A DNA stretch of 64,000 bases from JAHEEL01 sp942491345 (GCA_942491345.1 CALOAN010000010.1:1-64000); one strand, 5' to 3'. Numbered from the stretch's first letter, positions 17,140 to 26,040 are shown. Numbers and translations: made by a program. Notes: generated by a model from the letters alone, not told the origin.

Positions 17140-17250
17140 GCGAACCCAGGGTTCTCAACCCCGTATGCGGCGCCCTGAGCCCGCGGAACGGCGGGCGCTG
17201 CGAACCCAGGGTTCTCCACCTTCTATGCGGCGCCGTCAGCCCGCGGAATG
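17140..17250. repeat. Two tandem copies of the AACCCAGGGTT repeat
   Basis: Copies at 17140-17191 and 17200-17250, same orientation as those at 16034. They sit between the MscS start and the small gene at 17258. Confidence 0.8.
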
Positions 17251-17257
17251 GGGAGGG

Positions 17258-17482
17258 TCAGGCCGCCGTTGGGCAGATCGACGTGATGTCGCTGAGGGAG
17301 ATCGATGCCGTACCGGCTCGACTCCGGAGCAGGATCGAGCGGTCGCCATACGGCGTCTCCATCCCGAGGAACCGACCATTGGTCGTCCCGAGGCGCGTTG
17401 TCGCGCGGTAGGTAGCTCCTCGCTGGAGCTGGTTGATATTCCATGGCGCATCGGTGCGCGAGGTTCGTGGTGCCTTCTTCAT
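17258..17482 (-). CDS. Small beta-rich protein, possibly Sm-like
   Basis: A 74-residue protein (MKKAPRTSRTDAPWN at the start, ISLSDITSICPTAA at the end). Five predicted short strands with the spacing LQRGATYRATTRLGTTNGRFLGM, ILLRSRAG and SISLSDI recall the Sm/LSm fold, but the match is by pattern only. ATG 17482 has AAAGGAG five bases upstream; GTG 17488 is possible. It is flanked by repeats and lies just downstream of the RRM-helicase on the same strand. Confidence 0.5.
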   Translation of the reverse strand: MKKAPRTSRTDAPWNINQLQRGATYRATTRLGTTNGRFLGMETPYGDRSILLRSRAGTASISLSDITSICPTAA

Positions 17483-17536
17483 TGGCACTCCTTTCAGGTG
17501 GGCCTGTATGGCCCGAAATCGTTGTGAGGTGATGCT

Positions 17537-17649
17537 GCGAACCCAGGGTTCTCCACCCCGTATGCGGCGCCGTCAGCCCGCGGTTCGCAGGCGAGCCTGA
17601 TTCCGCGGGCTCAGGGCGCCGTATGCGATGCCGTGAACCCTGGGTACGC
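17537..17649. repeat. Head-to-head pair of AACCCAGGGTT repeats
   Basis: A plus copy at 17537-17583 and an inverted copy at 17600-17649 could form one long cruciform or RNA hairpin. They lie just after the helicase stop and may serve as its terminator. Confidence 0.7.
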
Positions 17650-17653
17650 GGAT

Positions 17654-19186
17654 TCAGCGGGAGTGGGTCCTTGGTCTTGCCAGACGGACCGTCAGGTCGC
17701 GGCCGCCCATCTTCGTACCGTGCAGGCCGTCGACGGCACTCCGGGCCGCCGGTCGTGGCATGTCGACGAAGCCGAATCCCTTCGAGCGGCCGGTCCGCCG
17801 ATCGTTGATCAGCGTGGCCTGATGGACGTCGCCGTAGGGGGCGAACAGTCGAACAACGTCCGACTCGGTGGTTCCCCAGGGAAGATTGGCGACATAGACA
17901 CTTTCGCCGCCGCTATTCCCGTTCGGGTTGCCCCCGTTCTTCTTGGACGGCTTGGAGGGTTTCGCCGCACGCGACGGACGTTCCGACCGAGTCTCACGCC
18001 GTGATCCTCTCGACGCTGGCCGTGACTCGTTGAGCGATGGTGTGCCGATCCGGTAGCCGCCGTGCTCGAGGGCGTCGAGGGCAGGGGCCTCGATCGGAGC
18101 GTCGAGATCCAGATCCTTCTGCATCCGCCGGACGGCCCTCTGCTGATCTCCGGTGACGAGGCTAACGACCGTCCCAGTGGCGCCGGCACGGGCTGTACGA
18201 CCGGAACGATGGAGGTAGTCCTTGTGATCCGACGGCGGGTCGAAGTGGATGACCGAAGCCACCGCGTCGATGTGAATCCCGCGAGCGGCAACGTCCGTGG
18301 CAATCAGCGCCTGGGCTCGGTAGGTCGCGAACGCCTTGAGCGCGCGGTTGCGCTGGTTCTGCGATCGACCCCCGTGCATGGCGACGGCGTTCACACCGAG
18401 CTTCGTGAGTTGCTTGGCGAGTCGGTCTGCTCCATGTCGGGTCCTCGTGAAGACGATCGAGCGGTCGGCGGACTTGATCAGGTCGGCAGTGTGCTCGACC
18501 CGGTCGTGGTGCGCCACCAGCCAGAAATGATGCTTCGCATCGATGGCTTCCGACTCAACGGTTCCTGCGTCGTGACGAACCGGGTCGCTCTGGTACGAGC
18601 GACTCAGTACGGCGATGTCCCCGTCGAGTGTCGCCGAGAACAACAGCGTCTGGCGCTTCTTCGCGGTGTGGTCGAGGATGCGCTTGACGGCCGGGAGGAA
18701 TCCCATGTCGGCCATCCGGTCGGCTTCGTCGACGACGACGATGTTGGCCTGGCTCAGGTCGACCGTCCGTTGCTCCATCAGATCTTCCAGGCGGCCCGGC
18801 GTGGCGACGAGAACGTCGACGCCCCTCCGCATGGCGTTGCGCTGCGGTCCGTAACCGACGCCTCCGTAGATGGCGAATACGTTGCGGCCGACGGCCCGAG
18901 CGAGCGGCATCAGTTCGTCCTTGATCTGGTCGGCGAGTTCACGCGTAGGGGCGAGGATCAATGCCTGTGGTCGGTTCGGCTTTGCGCGATCGACGCGGGC
19001 GAGGAGAGGAAGCCCGAACGCGATGGTCTTGCCGGATCCGGTCGGTGCCTTGCCCGACACGTCCTTGCCGGCAAGGACATCGGGGATTGTCGCGTCCTGA
19101 ATGGGGAACGGATCAACAATGCCGCGCTGTTCGAGCGCAGCGACTATTGATTTGGGCAGCCCGAGTTGAGCAAAGGTGGTGGTCAT
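17654..19186 (-). CDS. DEAD-box RNA helicase with C-terminal RRM domain
   Basis: 510 residues. The helicase core shows motif I (APTGSGKT, about 47-54), PTRELA, TPGR, VVDEADRM, SAT and the C-terminal HRSGRTARAG. A basic Ser/Lys/Asn linker follows, then an RRM in the last 80 residues, with RNP2 (VYVANL) and RNP1 (KGFGFVDM). An RRM_1 tail instead of a DbpA-type domain is unusual for a bacterial helicase. It probably remodels structured RNA in the cold or during ribosome assembly. ATG 19186 has CAGGAG upstream; the frame is open further upstream but lacks a site. Confidence 0.9.
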   Translation of the reverse strand: MTTTFAQLGLPKSIVAALEQRGIVDPFPIQDATIPDVLAGKDVSGKAPTGSGKTIAFGLPLLARVDRAKPNRPQALILAPTRELADQIKDELMPLARAVGRNVFAIYGGVGYGPQRNAMRRGVDVLVATPGRLEDLMEQRTVDLSQANIVVVDEADRMADMGFLPAVKRILDHTAKKRQTLLFSATLDGDIAVLSRSYQSDPVRHDAGTVESEAIDAKHHFWLVAHHDRVEHTADLIKSADRSIVFTRTRHGADRLAKQLTKLGVNAVAMHGGRSQNQRNRALKAFATYRAQALIATDVAARGIHIDAVASVIHFDPPSDHKDYLHRSGRTARAGATGTVVSLVTGDQQRAVRRMQKDLDLDAPIEAPALDALEHGGYRIGTPSLNESRPASRGSRRETRSERPSRAAKPSKPSKKNGGNPNGNSGGESVYVANLPWGTTESDVVRLFAPYGDVHQATLINDRRTGRSKGFGFVDMPRPAARSAVDGLHGTKMGGRDLTVRLARPRTHSR

Positions 19187-19514
19187 GATGACTCCTGGTC
19201 CCGGTTGGGGGACGTTGATGTATGTGCCGATCTCCGACTCGATCAAGTGACGCCATCGCCTGTGTGATCGAGCGTCGGCCGAAGAGGCGGTCCAACCGGG
19301 TGAGAAGCTCTGCCGTGTGATCACCGGGGAAGCGACGAAGCGCTGACCTCCACCCGGTGCGGCCACTGAACCATAGCCACAGGTAGTCCGTAGCGGCGGA
19401 TTCAATCGGGCATCGTCACGAACGGTGCTCTGCTTGAGACCTCCTTGACCCAGTGCTTTAACTACAGCTATAGTTGATCGAGTTAGGCAGACATTCTGAC
19501 GGCAGGAGGACCGA
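19187..19514. other. Divergent promoter region, helicase / Rrf2
   Basis: 328 bp without a gene. It holds the helicase leader (long 5' UTR possible) and, at 19460-19475, the near-palindrome AACTACAGCTATAGTT, 40 bp before the Rrf2-type start. Confidence 0.5.
19460..19475. promoter_or_regulatory. Candidate Rrf2 auto-operator
   Basis: AACTACAGCTATAGTT is palindromic except for two positions. The same half-site pair (AACTAC / GTAGTT) occurs upstream of the next gene at 19981-20005, as expected for a local regulon. Confidence 0.5.
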
Positions 19515-19934
19515 ATGAGCTACTCGCTGGGTGTGTGGCAGGCGATGCAAGCCACCGTCTACGTTGCGGACAAGGTGCAGCTCGGCGAATTCGACTTCGT
19601 GCCAACCAGTCGACTGGCGGAGGATCTCGGCATCCCTGCCCCAAGCCTTGCTCGGTTGCTCCGGAGCCTCAATCGAGCCGGAATCATCGAGACGCGTGAA
19701 GGGGCCAGGGGAGGCGTGCGGTTGGCCCTGCCACCAGATCAGGTGACTCTGTTGTCCATCGTCGATGCGATTGAGCAGACGCTGCCGCTGTTCCGTACCG
19801 ATTCCGCCCCCCGGGTAACGGGCGCCACGCCGACCAAACGGCAAGCAGCGTTGCGCGGCGCGCTCGAGGGGGCTGAGCAGGCCATGCGGTCGAGTCTGGA
19901 GGGGGTGACGATCGACGCAATCTCGAAGGGCTAG
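19515..19934 (+). CDS. Rrf2-family transcriptional regulator lacking cysteines
   Basis: 139 residues. It has an N-terminal winged helix (TSRLAEDLGIPAPSLARLLRSLNRAGIIETREGARGGVRLA) with the Rrf2 GxxGGxxLA wing and then a dimerisation helix. The cysteines that bind an Fe-S cluster in IscR, NsrR and RsrR are absent, so sensing must be different. ATG 19515 has CAGGAGGA upstream. It probably controls itself and the membrane protein at 20024 through the shared AACTAC/GTAGTT sites. Confidence 0.8.
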   Translation: MSYSLGVWQAMQATVYVADKVQLGEFDFVPTSRLAEDLGIPAPSLARLLRSLNRAGIIETREGARGGVRLALPPDQVTLLSIVDAIEQTLPLFRTDSAPRVTGATPTKRQAALRGALEGAEQAMRSSLEGVTIDAISKG

Positions 19935-19980
19935 TCCGTTCTGCAAAGGGCGCCGTAGTGGCGTCCACTTCATTCGATCG

Positions 19981-20005
19981 AACTACTTCAATAAGTGCTG
20001 TAGTT
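19981..20005. promoter_or_regulatory. Candidate Rrf2 operator upstream of membrane protein
   Basis: AACTAC and GTAGTT separated by 13 bases, ending 18 bp before ATG 20024 and overlapping the likely promoter. Confidence 0.45.
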
Positions 20006-20023
20006 AATACATTAGGAGTAACC

Positions 20024-20437
20024 ATGAGAATCCTGAAACCAACCCTGTTGATCATCGGCGTCGTGCAACTCGTGCTCGGCATCGTGTTCCTGGTCCCGGG
20101 TCTGTTCGCGTCGACCATGGGCCTGGAGGAGGCCCCGGACTGGGTGAATTGGCAGTTCGCCATGCTGGGGGCGCGATTCCTCGGCTTTGCGTTCGGCATG
20201 TTCCTCGCCTCTCGCGACCCGCGCCGGCACCTGGCGTGGATCCAAGCGATGATCGGAATCCAGGCTATCGACTGGGTCGGAACGATCTCGTACTTGGCCA
20301 CGGGCGCCGTCACGATCACACAGGTGACCACGGCGGCGTTCCTTCCCCTGGTGTTCATTGTGATCCTCGGCCGATTTGCGTTCAGCCCGGAAGCCCATGC
20401 CTCCGACGAGCAGAGCATGGAGGTAGCGAACGCTTGA
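20024..20437 (+). CDS. Four-helix integral membrane protein
   Basis: 137 residues with four hydrophobic helices (about 7-27, 43-63, 72-92, 97-120) and a hydrophilic Glu/Ser tail. No signature was recognised; the fold class resembles DUF4345-type small membrane proteins. ATG 20024 follows TAGGAG. It is the probable target of the Rrf2-type regulator just upstream, given the paired operators. Confidence 0.65.
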   Translation: MRILKPTLLIIGVVQLVLGIVFLVPGLFASTMGLEEAPDWVNWQFAMLGARFLGFAFGMFLASRDPRRHLAWIQAMIGIQAIDWVGTISYLATGAVTITQVTTAAFLPLVFIVILGRFAFSPEAHASDEQSMEVANA

Positions 20438-20640
20438 CCGACGGCGCGGCCGAGACGTCATATCTCAGCGGATCAACCCCCCTGCGGATTCGCGGGGGCG
20501 AATCCGCTTCCCCCCACTCAACCTGGACCCACGGATTCGCGTATCCGGATCACTGCGAAGGCTTTGTAGCGGCTGGCTGATCGCCGGATTGGCGGGTCAC
20601 CAAAACCGTGGCCCATCCAGGTCGTGCAGACCTCTGTCGG

Positions 20641-20866
20641 ATTCCTCCCCCTCAGGGGGAGGTGCCGCCGCCAGGCGGCGGAGGGGGTCAGACGGTTCGA
20701 TGACCCACGAGCAGCCGCCGCGTCCAAACGAATCTCACACAGGAGCGCTTTGACCCCCTCCGTCAGCGGCTCCGCCCGGGTTTCCGATGTGATCTGACAC
20801 GGGGAACGGTTGCGGTCTGGCAGGGAAAGGCTCCGCCGCTGCCACCTCCCCCTCAGGGGGAGGAAT
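20641..20866. repeat. MITE-like nested palindromic element, copy C
   Basis: 226 bp with 24-bp terminal inverted repeats (20641-20664, 20843-20866; mismatch only at the centre) and the inner pair GGAGGGGGTCA / TGACCCCCTCC. CGG flanks both ends and could be a 3-bp target duplication. It is the best-preserved copy outside the duplicated block. The remainder of 20438-21050 shows no gene. Confidence 0.7.
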
Positions 20867-21050
20867 CGGACCGAACCTCCTTGGGGCGAAAGCCGAGTTG
20901 CGTCCGTCGCCGCCGACCAACCGTGGATTCAGGCTTCGTGAGGGGACAAGAAGAAGCAAATCTGATTCCGACCGACGGCGACCGGATCGAATGGTCAGGG
21001 AGTCTGACCGATCATGGCGATTCCATCCTTCTGCTCCTCCTGGTCATGAC

Positions 21051-21557
21051 TCAACTCGGCGTGCGCCCGGGAGTTGGAACGAACGCCGACACCGTCTCCC
21101 GATATTCTGCATAGTCGGGGTACGTCTCCACAAGCCGCTGCTCCTCCCACCGCGCCTTGACGACGAGGAATCCGACGAGGATGACCCACAGGGCCGCGGC
21201 GAGCCAGCTCCTTCGATCGAGCATTGCCCCCGTCATCAGCATGATCACGCCGGTGTACATCGGGTGTCGGATCCAGCGATACGGGCCACGCGTTCGGAGT
21301 TGTGCCTTCTGCGACGGCAGTGGCGACGGGGTCACACCCCGCCCGAAGACGGCGATCGCCCAGACCAGCAGACCGATGCCGGCCCACGTCAGGGCCGTTG
21401 ACGCTGCCGCCACGACCGGTGGGAGGGGCCAAGCATCACCAACAGGAACAAGGAGAATCCCGATGATGAGTGCGGCTTGAACGGCAACGAGCCCCCAGGC
21501 GACTGCCGCGTTGCGACGGCGTCCGGATCCCACTGTTTTCGGCATCGAATCGCCCAT
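21051..21557 (-). CDS. Isoprenylcysteine carboxyl methyltransferase-like membrane protein
   Basis: 168 residues with four or five hydrophobic helices. The motif RGPYRWIRHPMYTG (about residues 90-103) and the later EEQRLVETYPDYAEYRE match the ICMT/PEMT-like methyltransferase family, which binds S-adenosylmethionine at the membrane face. The substrate is not evident. ATG 21557 has GGAGGAG upstream; the frame is open further upstream without a better site. It follows the acyltransferase gene at 21598 on the same strand. Confidence 0.75.
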   Translation of the reverse strand: MGDSMPKTVGSGRRRNAAVAWGLVAVQAALIIGILLVPVGDAWPLPPVVAAASTALTWAGIGLLVWAIAVFGRGVTPSPLPSQKAQLRTRGPYRWIRHPMYTGVIMLMTGAMLDRRSWLAAALWVILVGFLVVKARWEEQRLVETYPDYAEYRETVSAFVPTPGRTPS

Positions 21558-21597
21558 CCAGTGCTCCTCCTGGCGCTGAGCGTAGGCAACGGACGGA

Positions 21598-22584
21598 TCA
21601 GCCGCCTTGTTCGCCGTCGGCGGTGACCCATGTGTCGACGTCGGCCCAGGTTGTGAAGAGCCACACCCTGCGGTCACCGGCATCATGAGGGATCTCGGCA
21701 TGAGGAATCCGCCAGAAGCGGATCTGAACGTCCGAGCCGACCAACCCGCCCGACCAGATGTCTCGGATCTCGGCGAAACCCTCGAGCCCGCGGTGGGCCA
21801 TCACCACAACATCGAGCGGCCGAGCGTCGAGCATGGCGAGGGTCCCGGCGGGTCGAGGAGGCAGGACGCGCTGGTATCCCGCTGCGAGTTCACCGACCGC
21901 ACTGTCACGCTGCGCCACCTTGTCGGTGAACTTGATGCGCTTCGCTTCGGAGTAGCGGGTTCCCTCCGGATAGATGAGGAGACCCTCGCCGTCGGGCATG
22001 GTCGTCGCCAGATCACGAACGGCCCGGAGTTCACGCTCGGTGTCTCCGCCACGGTCGACGAACACATTCGGAAGGCGATTGCCGGCGATATCGAGGGCTG
22101 GGTCGACGAGCAGTTCCTTCTTCAGAATGTACCGCAGTGGGATCCCGAACGGCTGGGTCACGCAACGCCCAGGCAGCAATGTGTCGATCAGCGACGCGTG
22201 TCTGGAGACAACCAGAATCGGCGGGGGTGGGATCTCGGCTGTGCCGTCGGCAGTGAAGGTCATCCGGAACACGAACCGGACCGTGTTGAGGTTCCAGTTG
22301 AGCCAGACCATCTGGAGACGGTAGGTAAGGGGAATGGACCGGCTCTTTGGGAGCAAGCCGGTGACGGCCAGGGTCGGAATCGCCCACGCCTCTCCGAGCA
22401 AGTACACCCATCCGAAAGCGGTCATGCGAAGGGCCATTGCCGGCGTGCCGGATACAAGCCAGCGGATGGCGTCGATGCCGGCTCCCGCCACCAGTACCGC
22501 CGGGAGCATCATCGTGAGGGCGATGAATGCCAGATACACGACGGGGATCGTGATCAACCGGCGCGACCACGCGTGACGCATCAT
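21598..22584 (-). CDS. Lysophospholipid acyltransferase (PlsC-like)
   Basis: About 328 residues. Two N-terminal hydrophobic segments precede the acyltransferase domain with the HX4D box SRHASLID and the substrate loop YPEGTR. It transfers an acyl chain to lysophosphatidate or a similar acceptor at the inner membrane. The C-terminal 100 residues (DVVVMAHRGLEG, RFWRIP) fit the longer actinobacterial members. The start is uncertain: ATG 22584 is used, but a TTG at 22680 would add 32 basic residues. Confidence 0.8.
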   Translation of the reverse strand: MMRHAWSRRLITIPVVYLAFIALTMMLPAVLVAGAGIDAIRWLVSGTPAMALRMTAFGWVYLLGEAWAIPTLAVTGLLPKSRSIPLTYRLQMVWLNWNLNTVRFVFRMTFTADGTAEIPPPPILVVSRHASLIDTLLPGRCVTQPFGIPLRYILKKELLVDPALDIAGNRLPNVFVDRGGDTERELRAVRDLATTMPDGEGLLIYPEGTRYSEAKRIKFTDKVAQRDSAVGELAAGYQRVLPPRPAGTLAMLDARPLDVVVMAHRGLEGFAEIRDIWSGGLVGSDVQIRFWRIPHAEIPHDAGDRRVWLFTTWADVDTWVTADGEQGG

Positions 22585-22688
22585 CGGGATCGTGCGCCCA
22601 TCGCCTCGTCGCCTTCGTCCAGAACCGCTGCCGTCATGGGTGTGCCCCTCCGCCGACTGGAGCGTACATGACTCCGCCAACCGTCCGT

Positions 22689-23225
22689 TCAGTGGATGAT
22701 CCGGGCGGCGAAACGAGAGAGCCGGACCGGATCGGCGGGGGAGAGGCCGGCCTTGCGCATGGCGATGTCAACCTGTTGCTCGACCGTGGTGATCCCTGGT
22801 ATCGCTGGGAGGAGGAGCCCGGAGCGTCCGCCGGGCCCGTCGACGATCACGCCGTACCGCGCCGGGTCGAGCTGATCGGGACCGTCGATGGGCTCAGCAG
22901 CGTCAAGGAGATACACGGTCACGTCGAGTCCGTCGACTTCGCCCGGTTGCAGGGGGGGAAAGCGGGGGTCCGAGACCGCCGCAGCAACCGCCGAGCGGGC
23001 AATCTCGCGCCGCACCGATGGCTCACGCGGCCGGATCGTGCCGATGCAGCCACGGAGAGGACCTTCCACCTGGCCGGGTGCCGCGGGCTCGTGGAGCGAG
23101 ACGAAGACGCCGCTCGGCGGCGGGTCACCCGGCATCGATGGCGGTTCAGCGACTTCTCCGGTCGCGAGGTAGTGGCGGATCGCGGACCGGGCCACACCAA
23201 TGTACGGATCTTCCTCAGTCGTCAT
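22689..23225 (-). CDS. amrA: AmmeMemoRadiSam system protein A (AMMECR1 domain)
   Basis: 178 residues of a single AMMECR1 domain, with GVFVSLHE, LRGCIGTIRP (the family hallmark) and DPRFPPLQPGEVDGLDVTVYLLD. The domain is conserved from archaea to humans and its biochemical role is unsettled. ATG 23225 is 103 bp from the divergent MEMO1-like gene at 23328. Together with that gene and the radical SAM gene at 24116 it completes the AmmeMemoRadiSam trio. Confidence 0.9.
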   Translation of the reverse strand: MTTEEDPYIGVARSAIRHYLATGEVAEPPSMPGDPPPSGVFVSLHEPAAPGQVEGPLRGCIGTIRPREPSVRREIARSAVAAAVSDPRFPPLQPGEVDGLDVTVYLLDAAEPIDGPDQLDPARYGVIVDGPGGRSGLLLPAIPGITTVEQQVDIAMRKAGLSPADPVRLSRFAARIIH

Positions 23226-23327
23226 CTCGCCAACGTAGACGCGTCTGGTCGCATGGTGAAGGGCCGGAAGTCCATGGACGGCACCGCCCGGGCGGCATAC
23301 CGTGGATGCAGTCTCCTGAGGAGCACC

Positions 23328-24119
23328 ATGCGTCCGACCGTTCGCCCGCCGGCCGTTGCCGGTGCGTTCTACCCGGCGGACCCCTTCCGCCTCGAGGCCG
23401 ACGTGCGGGGCTACCTTGCGGCCGCCGAGCGGGTCGACCTGGACTTCCGCCTGCGGATACTGATCGTGCCGCATGCTGGCTACGTCTACTCCGGTCCTGT
23501 GGCGGCGACCGGCTACCAGTTGGTCGAAGCGATGGACAACATACGAAGGATCGTCATGTTCGGTCCGTCGCACTACGTGTGGTTCACCGGATTGGCCCTC
23601 CCGGAAGCCGAACTGCTCGAGACACCGCTCGGGACGGTCGCGGTTGACGTGGACGCCGCCGCGCGGGTGGCGGGTAATTCGCTCGTCACGAAATCGAAAG
23701 AAGCTCACGAACGCGAACACTCACTCGAGGTGCAACTCCCGTTCCTTCAGGTAGTTGCCCCCGAGATACCCGTGGTTCCACTCCTCACCGGCGACGTTCA
23801 CCCGGTTGGTGCTGCCGACGCCGTCGAGTCCATCCTCGATGATGAGACGCTGCTTCTGGTGTCTTCGGATCTATCGCACTATCACGACTCAACCACGGCT
23901 CGGCGTCTCGACGCTGAGACCGCGGCCTCGATTGAGCGGCTGGATCCGGGGGCATTGACCCGCGAATCCGCGTGCGGGCGAACCGGTGTGCAGGCAGCGC
24001 TGTATTTGGCCAAACGCAGCGGGTACCGTGTGCAGCTCCTCGATCTCAGGAATTCGTCGGATACCGCGGGACCTACCGATCGCGTCGTGGGCTACGGGAC
24101 CTTTGCCATCGGTGCCTAG
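23328..24119 (+). CDS. amrB: AmmeMemoRadiSam system protein B (MEMO1-like)
   Basis: 263 residues. It has the Memo fold, related to class III extradiol dioxygenases: PAVAGAFYPADP at the start, VPHAGYVYSGPVAATGY, FGPSHYVW, EREHSLEVQLPFL and SSDLSHYHD. The His residues in PHAGY, EHSLE and the Ser/His of SDLSHYH are the putative metal or active-site positions. ATG 23328 has TGAGGAG upstream. The stop overlaps by four bases the stop of the convergent radical SAM gene. Confidence 0.9.
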   Translation: MRPTVRPPAVAGAFYPADPFRLEADVRGYLAAAERVDLDFRLRILIVPHAGYVYSGPVAATGYQLVEAMDNIRRIVMFGPSHYVWFTGLALPEAELLETPLGTVAVDVDAAARVAGNSLVTKSKEAHEREHSLEVQLPFLQVVAPEIPVVPLLTGDVHPVGAADAVESILDDETLLLVSSDLSHYHDSTTARRLDAETAASIERLDPGALTRESACGRTGVQAALYLAKRSGYRVQLLDLRNSSDTAGPTDRVVGYGTFAIGA

Positions 24120-25246
24120 GCCCAGTCCGCGAGGCGGACCGGCCGCCGGCGGGCTCCCCACGTTCCCGCCTTCGCCTCGAACACGCCGGGGCACGGAGTC
24201 CCGCACGAGGCGCACCGCCCTGCGGCGTCGAGACCCCACCGGCCGAGCCGGTACCAATCTCGTTCGATCAGAACGGTGCCGCATCCATGGCAATACGTCG
24301 TCTGTCCGGCGGCGTCGCGCACGTTGCCGGTGTAGACGTAGCGCTCCCCGTTCTCCATCGCGATCGTGCGGGCACGGTCGAGGCTCGATGGCGGTGTTGG
24401 TGGCCGGTCTCGCATCTTGAAGTCCGGATGGAACGCTGTGAAATGGTGCGGGACGTCGTCTCCGAGGTTTCCGACGACCCACTTCGTCATCGCGTCGATC
24501 TCCTCCGGTGAATCGTTCAACCCGGGGATGAGCAGGGTTGTGATCTCGAGCCACACATCGGTCTTGTTCCGGACATAGTCCAGCGTCTCGAGGACCGGAG
24601 CGAGTGCACCGGCACACGTGCGGTGATAGAACTCCTCGGTGAAGGCTTTGAGGTCGATGTTCGCCGCGTCCATGTGGGCGTAGAACTCCCGCATCGGTTC
24701 GGGCTTCACATAGCCGGCGGTTACGGCGACAGTCCGGACGTCGAGTTCGCGCGCTGCCTCGGCGACATCGATCGCATACTCATGGAAGATCACGGGGTCG
24801 TTGTAGGTGAACGCGACGCTGCGACATCCAAGATCCTCCGCAACGCGGGCCACCTTCTCGGGCGTTGCTTGGTCGGCGAGCACGTCGTACTCCCGGGACT
24901 TCGAGATGTCCCAGTTCTGGCAGAAGCGGCAGGCCAGGTTGCACCCGGCGGTCCCGAAGGACAGCACGGCCGTCCCCGGAAGGAAGTGGTTGAGTGGCTT
25001 CTTCTCGATCGGATCGACGCAGAAGCCGCTCGACCGTCCGTAGGTGGTGAGGACGATCTCGTCATCGATCCGCGCCCGCACGTAGCACAGGCCGCGCTGG
25101 CCTTCTCGGAGCTTGCATTCACGCGGGCAGAGGTCGCACTGAACACGGCCGTCGTCGAGAAGGCGCCAGTACTTTGTGGGGACCACCGATCCGGGCAAAC
25201 CGAGGTCTTCGCGTCGCACCGTTGGTGTTGCCACGGACTCCTGCAT
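24116..25246 (-). CDS. amrS: AmmeMemoRadiSam system radical SAM enzyme
   Basis: 376 residues. The radical SAM cluster motif CNLACRFC is near residue 103-110, preceded by a Cys-rich N-terminal region (CDLCPRECKLREGQRGLC). C-terminal metal-binding pairs (CHGCG, CASCGTPC) suggest a further cluster or Zn site. The family is related to pyruvate formate-lyase activating enzymes; the substrate is unknown. ATG 25246 follows GAAGGACC. All three components of the system are present in 2.6 kb. Confidence 0.9.
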   Translation of the reverse strand: MQESVATPTVRREDLGLPGSVVPTKYWRLLDDGRVQCDLCPRECKLREGQRGLCYVRARIDDEIVLTTYGRSSGFCVDPIEKKPLNHFLPGTAVLSFGTAGCNLACRFCQNWDISKSREYDVLADQATPEKVARVAEDLGCRSVAFTYNDPVIFHEYAIDVAEAARELDVRTVAVTAGYVKPEPMREFYAHMDAANIDLKAFTEEFYHRTCAGALAPVLETLDYVRNKTDVWLEITTLLIPGLNDSPEEIDAMTKWVVGNLGDDVPHHFTAFHPDFKMRDRPPTPPSSLDRARTIAMENGERYVYTGNVRDAAGQTTYCHGCGTVLIERDWYRLGRWGLDAAGRCASCGTPCPGVFEAKAGTWGARRRPVRLADWA

Positions 25247-25329
25247 CGTGGTCCTTCTTCTCCCCGTCCTTCAAGCATACGCCCCTGGCCGGACGCCGCC
25301 GGCGGGAGGGCGACGTATAGGCTGGACTC

Positions 25330-26040
25330 ATGTCAACGCCCCACATCTCCGCCGAACCGGGTGACTTCTCCGATGTCTGTCTCCTGCCGGGAGATCCGCT
25401 CCGTGCCCGCTATGTGGCGGAGCGGTTCCTCGACGACGCTGCCCTGGTCACGTCCGTGCGAAACATGGAGGGTTACACGGGGACGTACCGAGGACGACAA
25501 GTGTCGGCAATGGGCACCGGCATGGGTATTCCGTCGACGCTGATCTACACGACCGAGTTGATCCGGGAATACGGCGTCACGTCACTCATCCGCGTGGGGA
25601 GTGCGGGTGGGATTGCGCAGGACCTCGAGGTCCGCGACCTTGTGATCGCCGCAGGCGCTTCGACCGACTCGAACGCCAACCGGGTCCGGTTCGGCGGCTT
25701 CGACTTCGCTGCGATTGCTGATTTCGGGCTGACGCGGCTGTTGGTCGAGACGGCCGAAGAACACCAGGTTGCGGTCCGGGTCGGCAACATCGTCAGCTCA
25801 GACCAGTTTTACCACCCCCGGGCGGACTTCATGGCGCTCGCTCGAACGATGGGAATCCTCGCGGTCGAGATGGAAGCTGCGGGGCTGTTCGCCGTTGCGG
25901 CCGAACATGGCGTACGCGCAGCAGCGATTCTCGCCATCACCGACATGATCGACGGCGACGAGGCCCTGAGCCCGACCGAACGCGAACAGACTCTCGACGA
26001 GATGCTCGAGATAGCGCTGGAAGCGGCGGCGAGGATCTAA
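25330..26040 (+). CDS. deoD: Purine nucleoside phosphorylase DeoD type
   Basis: 236 residues, the usual length. It shows the phosphate loop CLLPGDPLRARY, MGTGMGIPS, RVGSAGG, the ribose/purine site VEMEAAGLF (Glu-Met-Glu) and the catalytic Asp in AITDMIDG. It cleaves purine (deoxy)nucleosides with phosphate for nucleobase salvage in the cytosol. ATG 25330 begins after a GGGCGACGTATAGGCTGG leader; the gene stands alone. Confidence 0.92.
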   Translation: MSTPHISAEPGDFSDVCLLPGDPLRARYVAERFLDDAALVTSVRNMEGYTGTYRGRQVSAMGTGMGIPSTLIYTTELIREYGVTSLIRVGSAGGIAQDLEVRDLVIAAGASTDSNANRVRFGGFDFAAIADFGLTRLLVETAEEHQVAVRVGNIVSSDQFYHPRADFMALARTMGILAVEMEAAGLFAVAAEHGVRAAAILAITDMIDGDEALSPTEREQTLDEMLEIALEAAARI

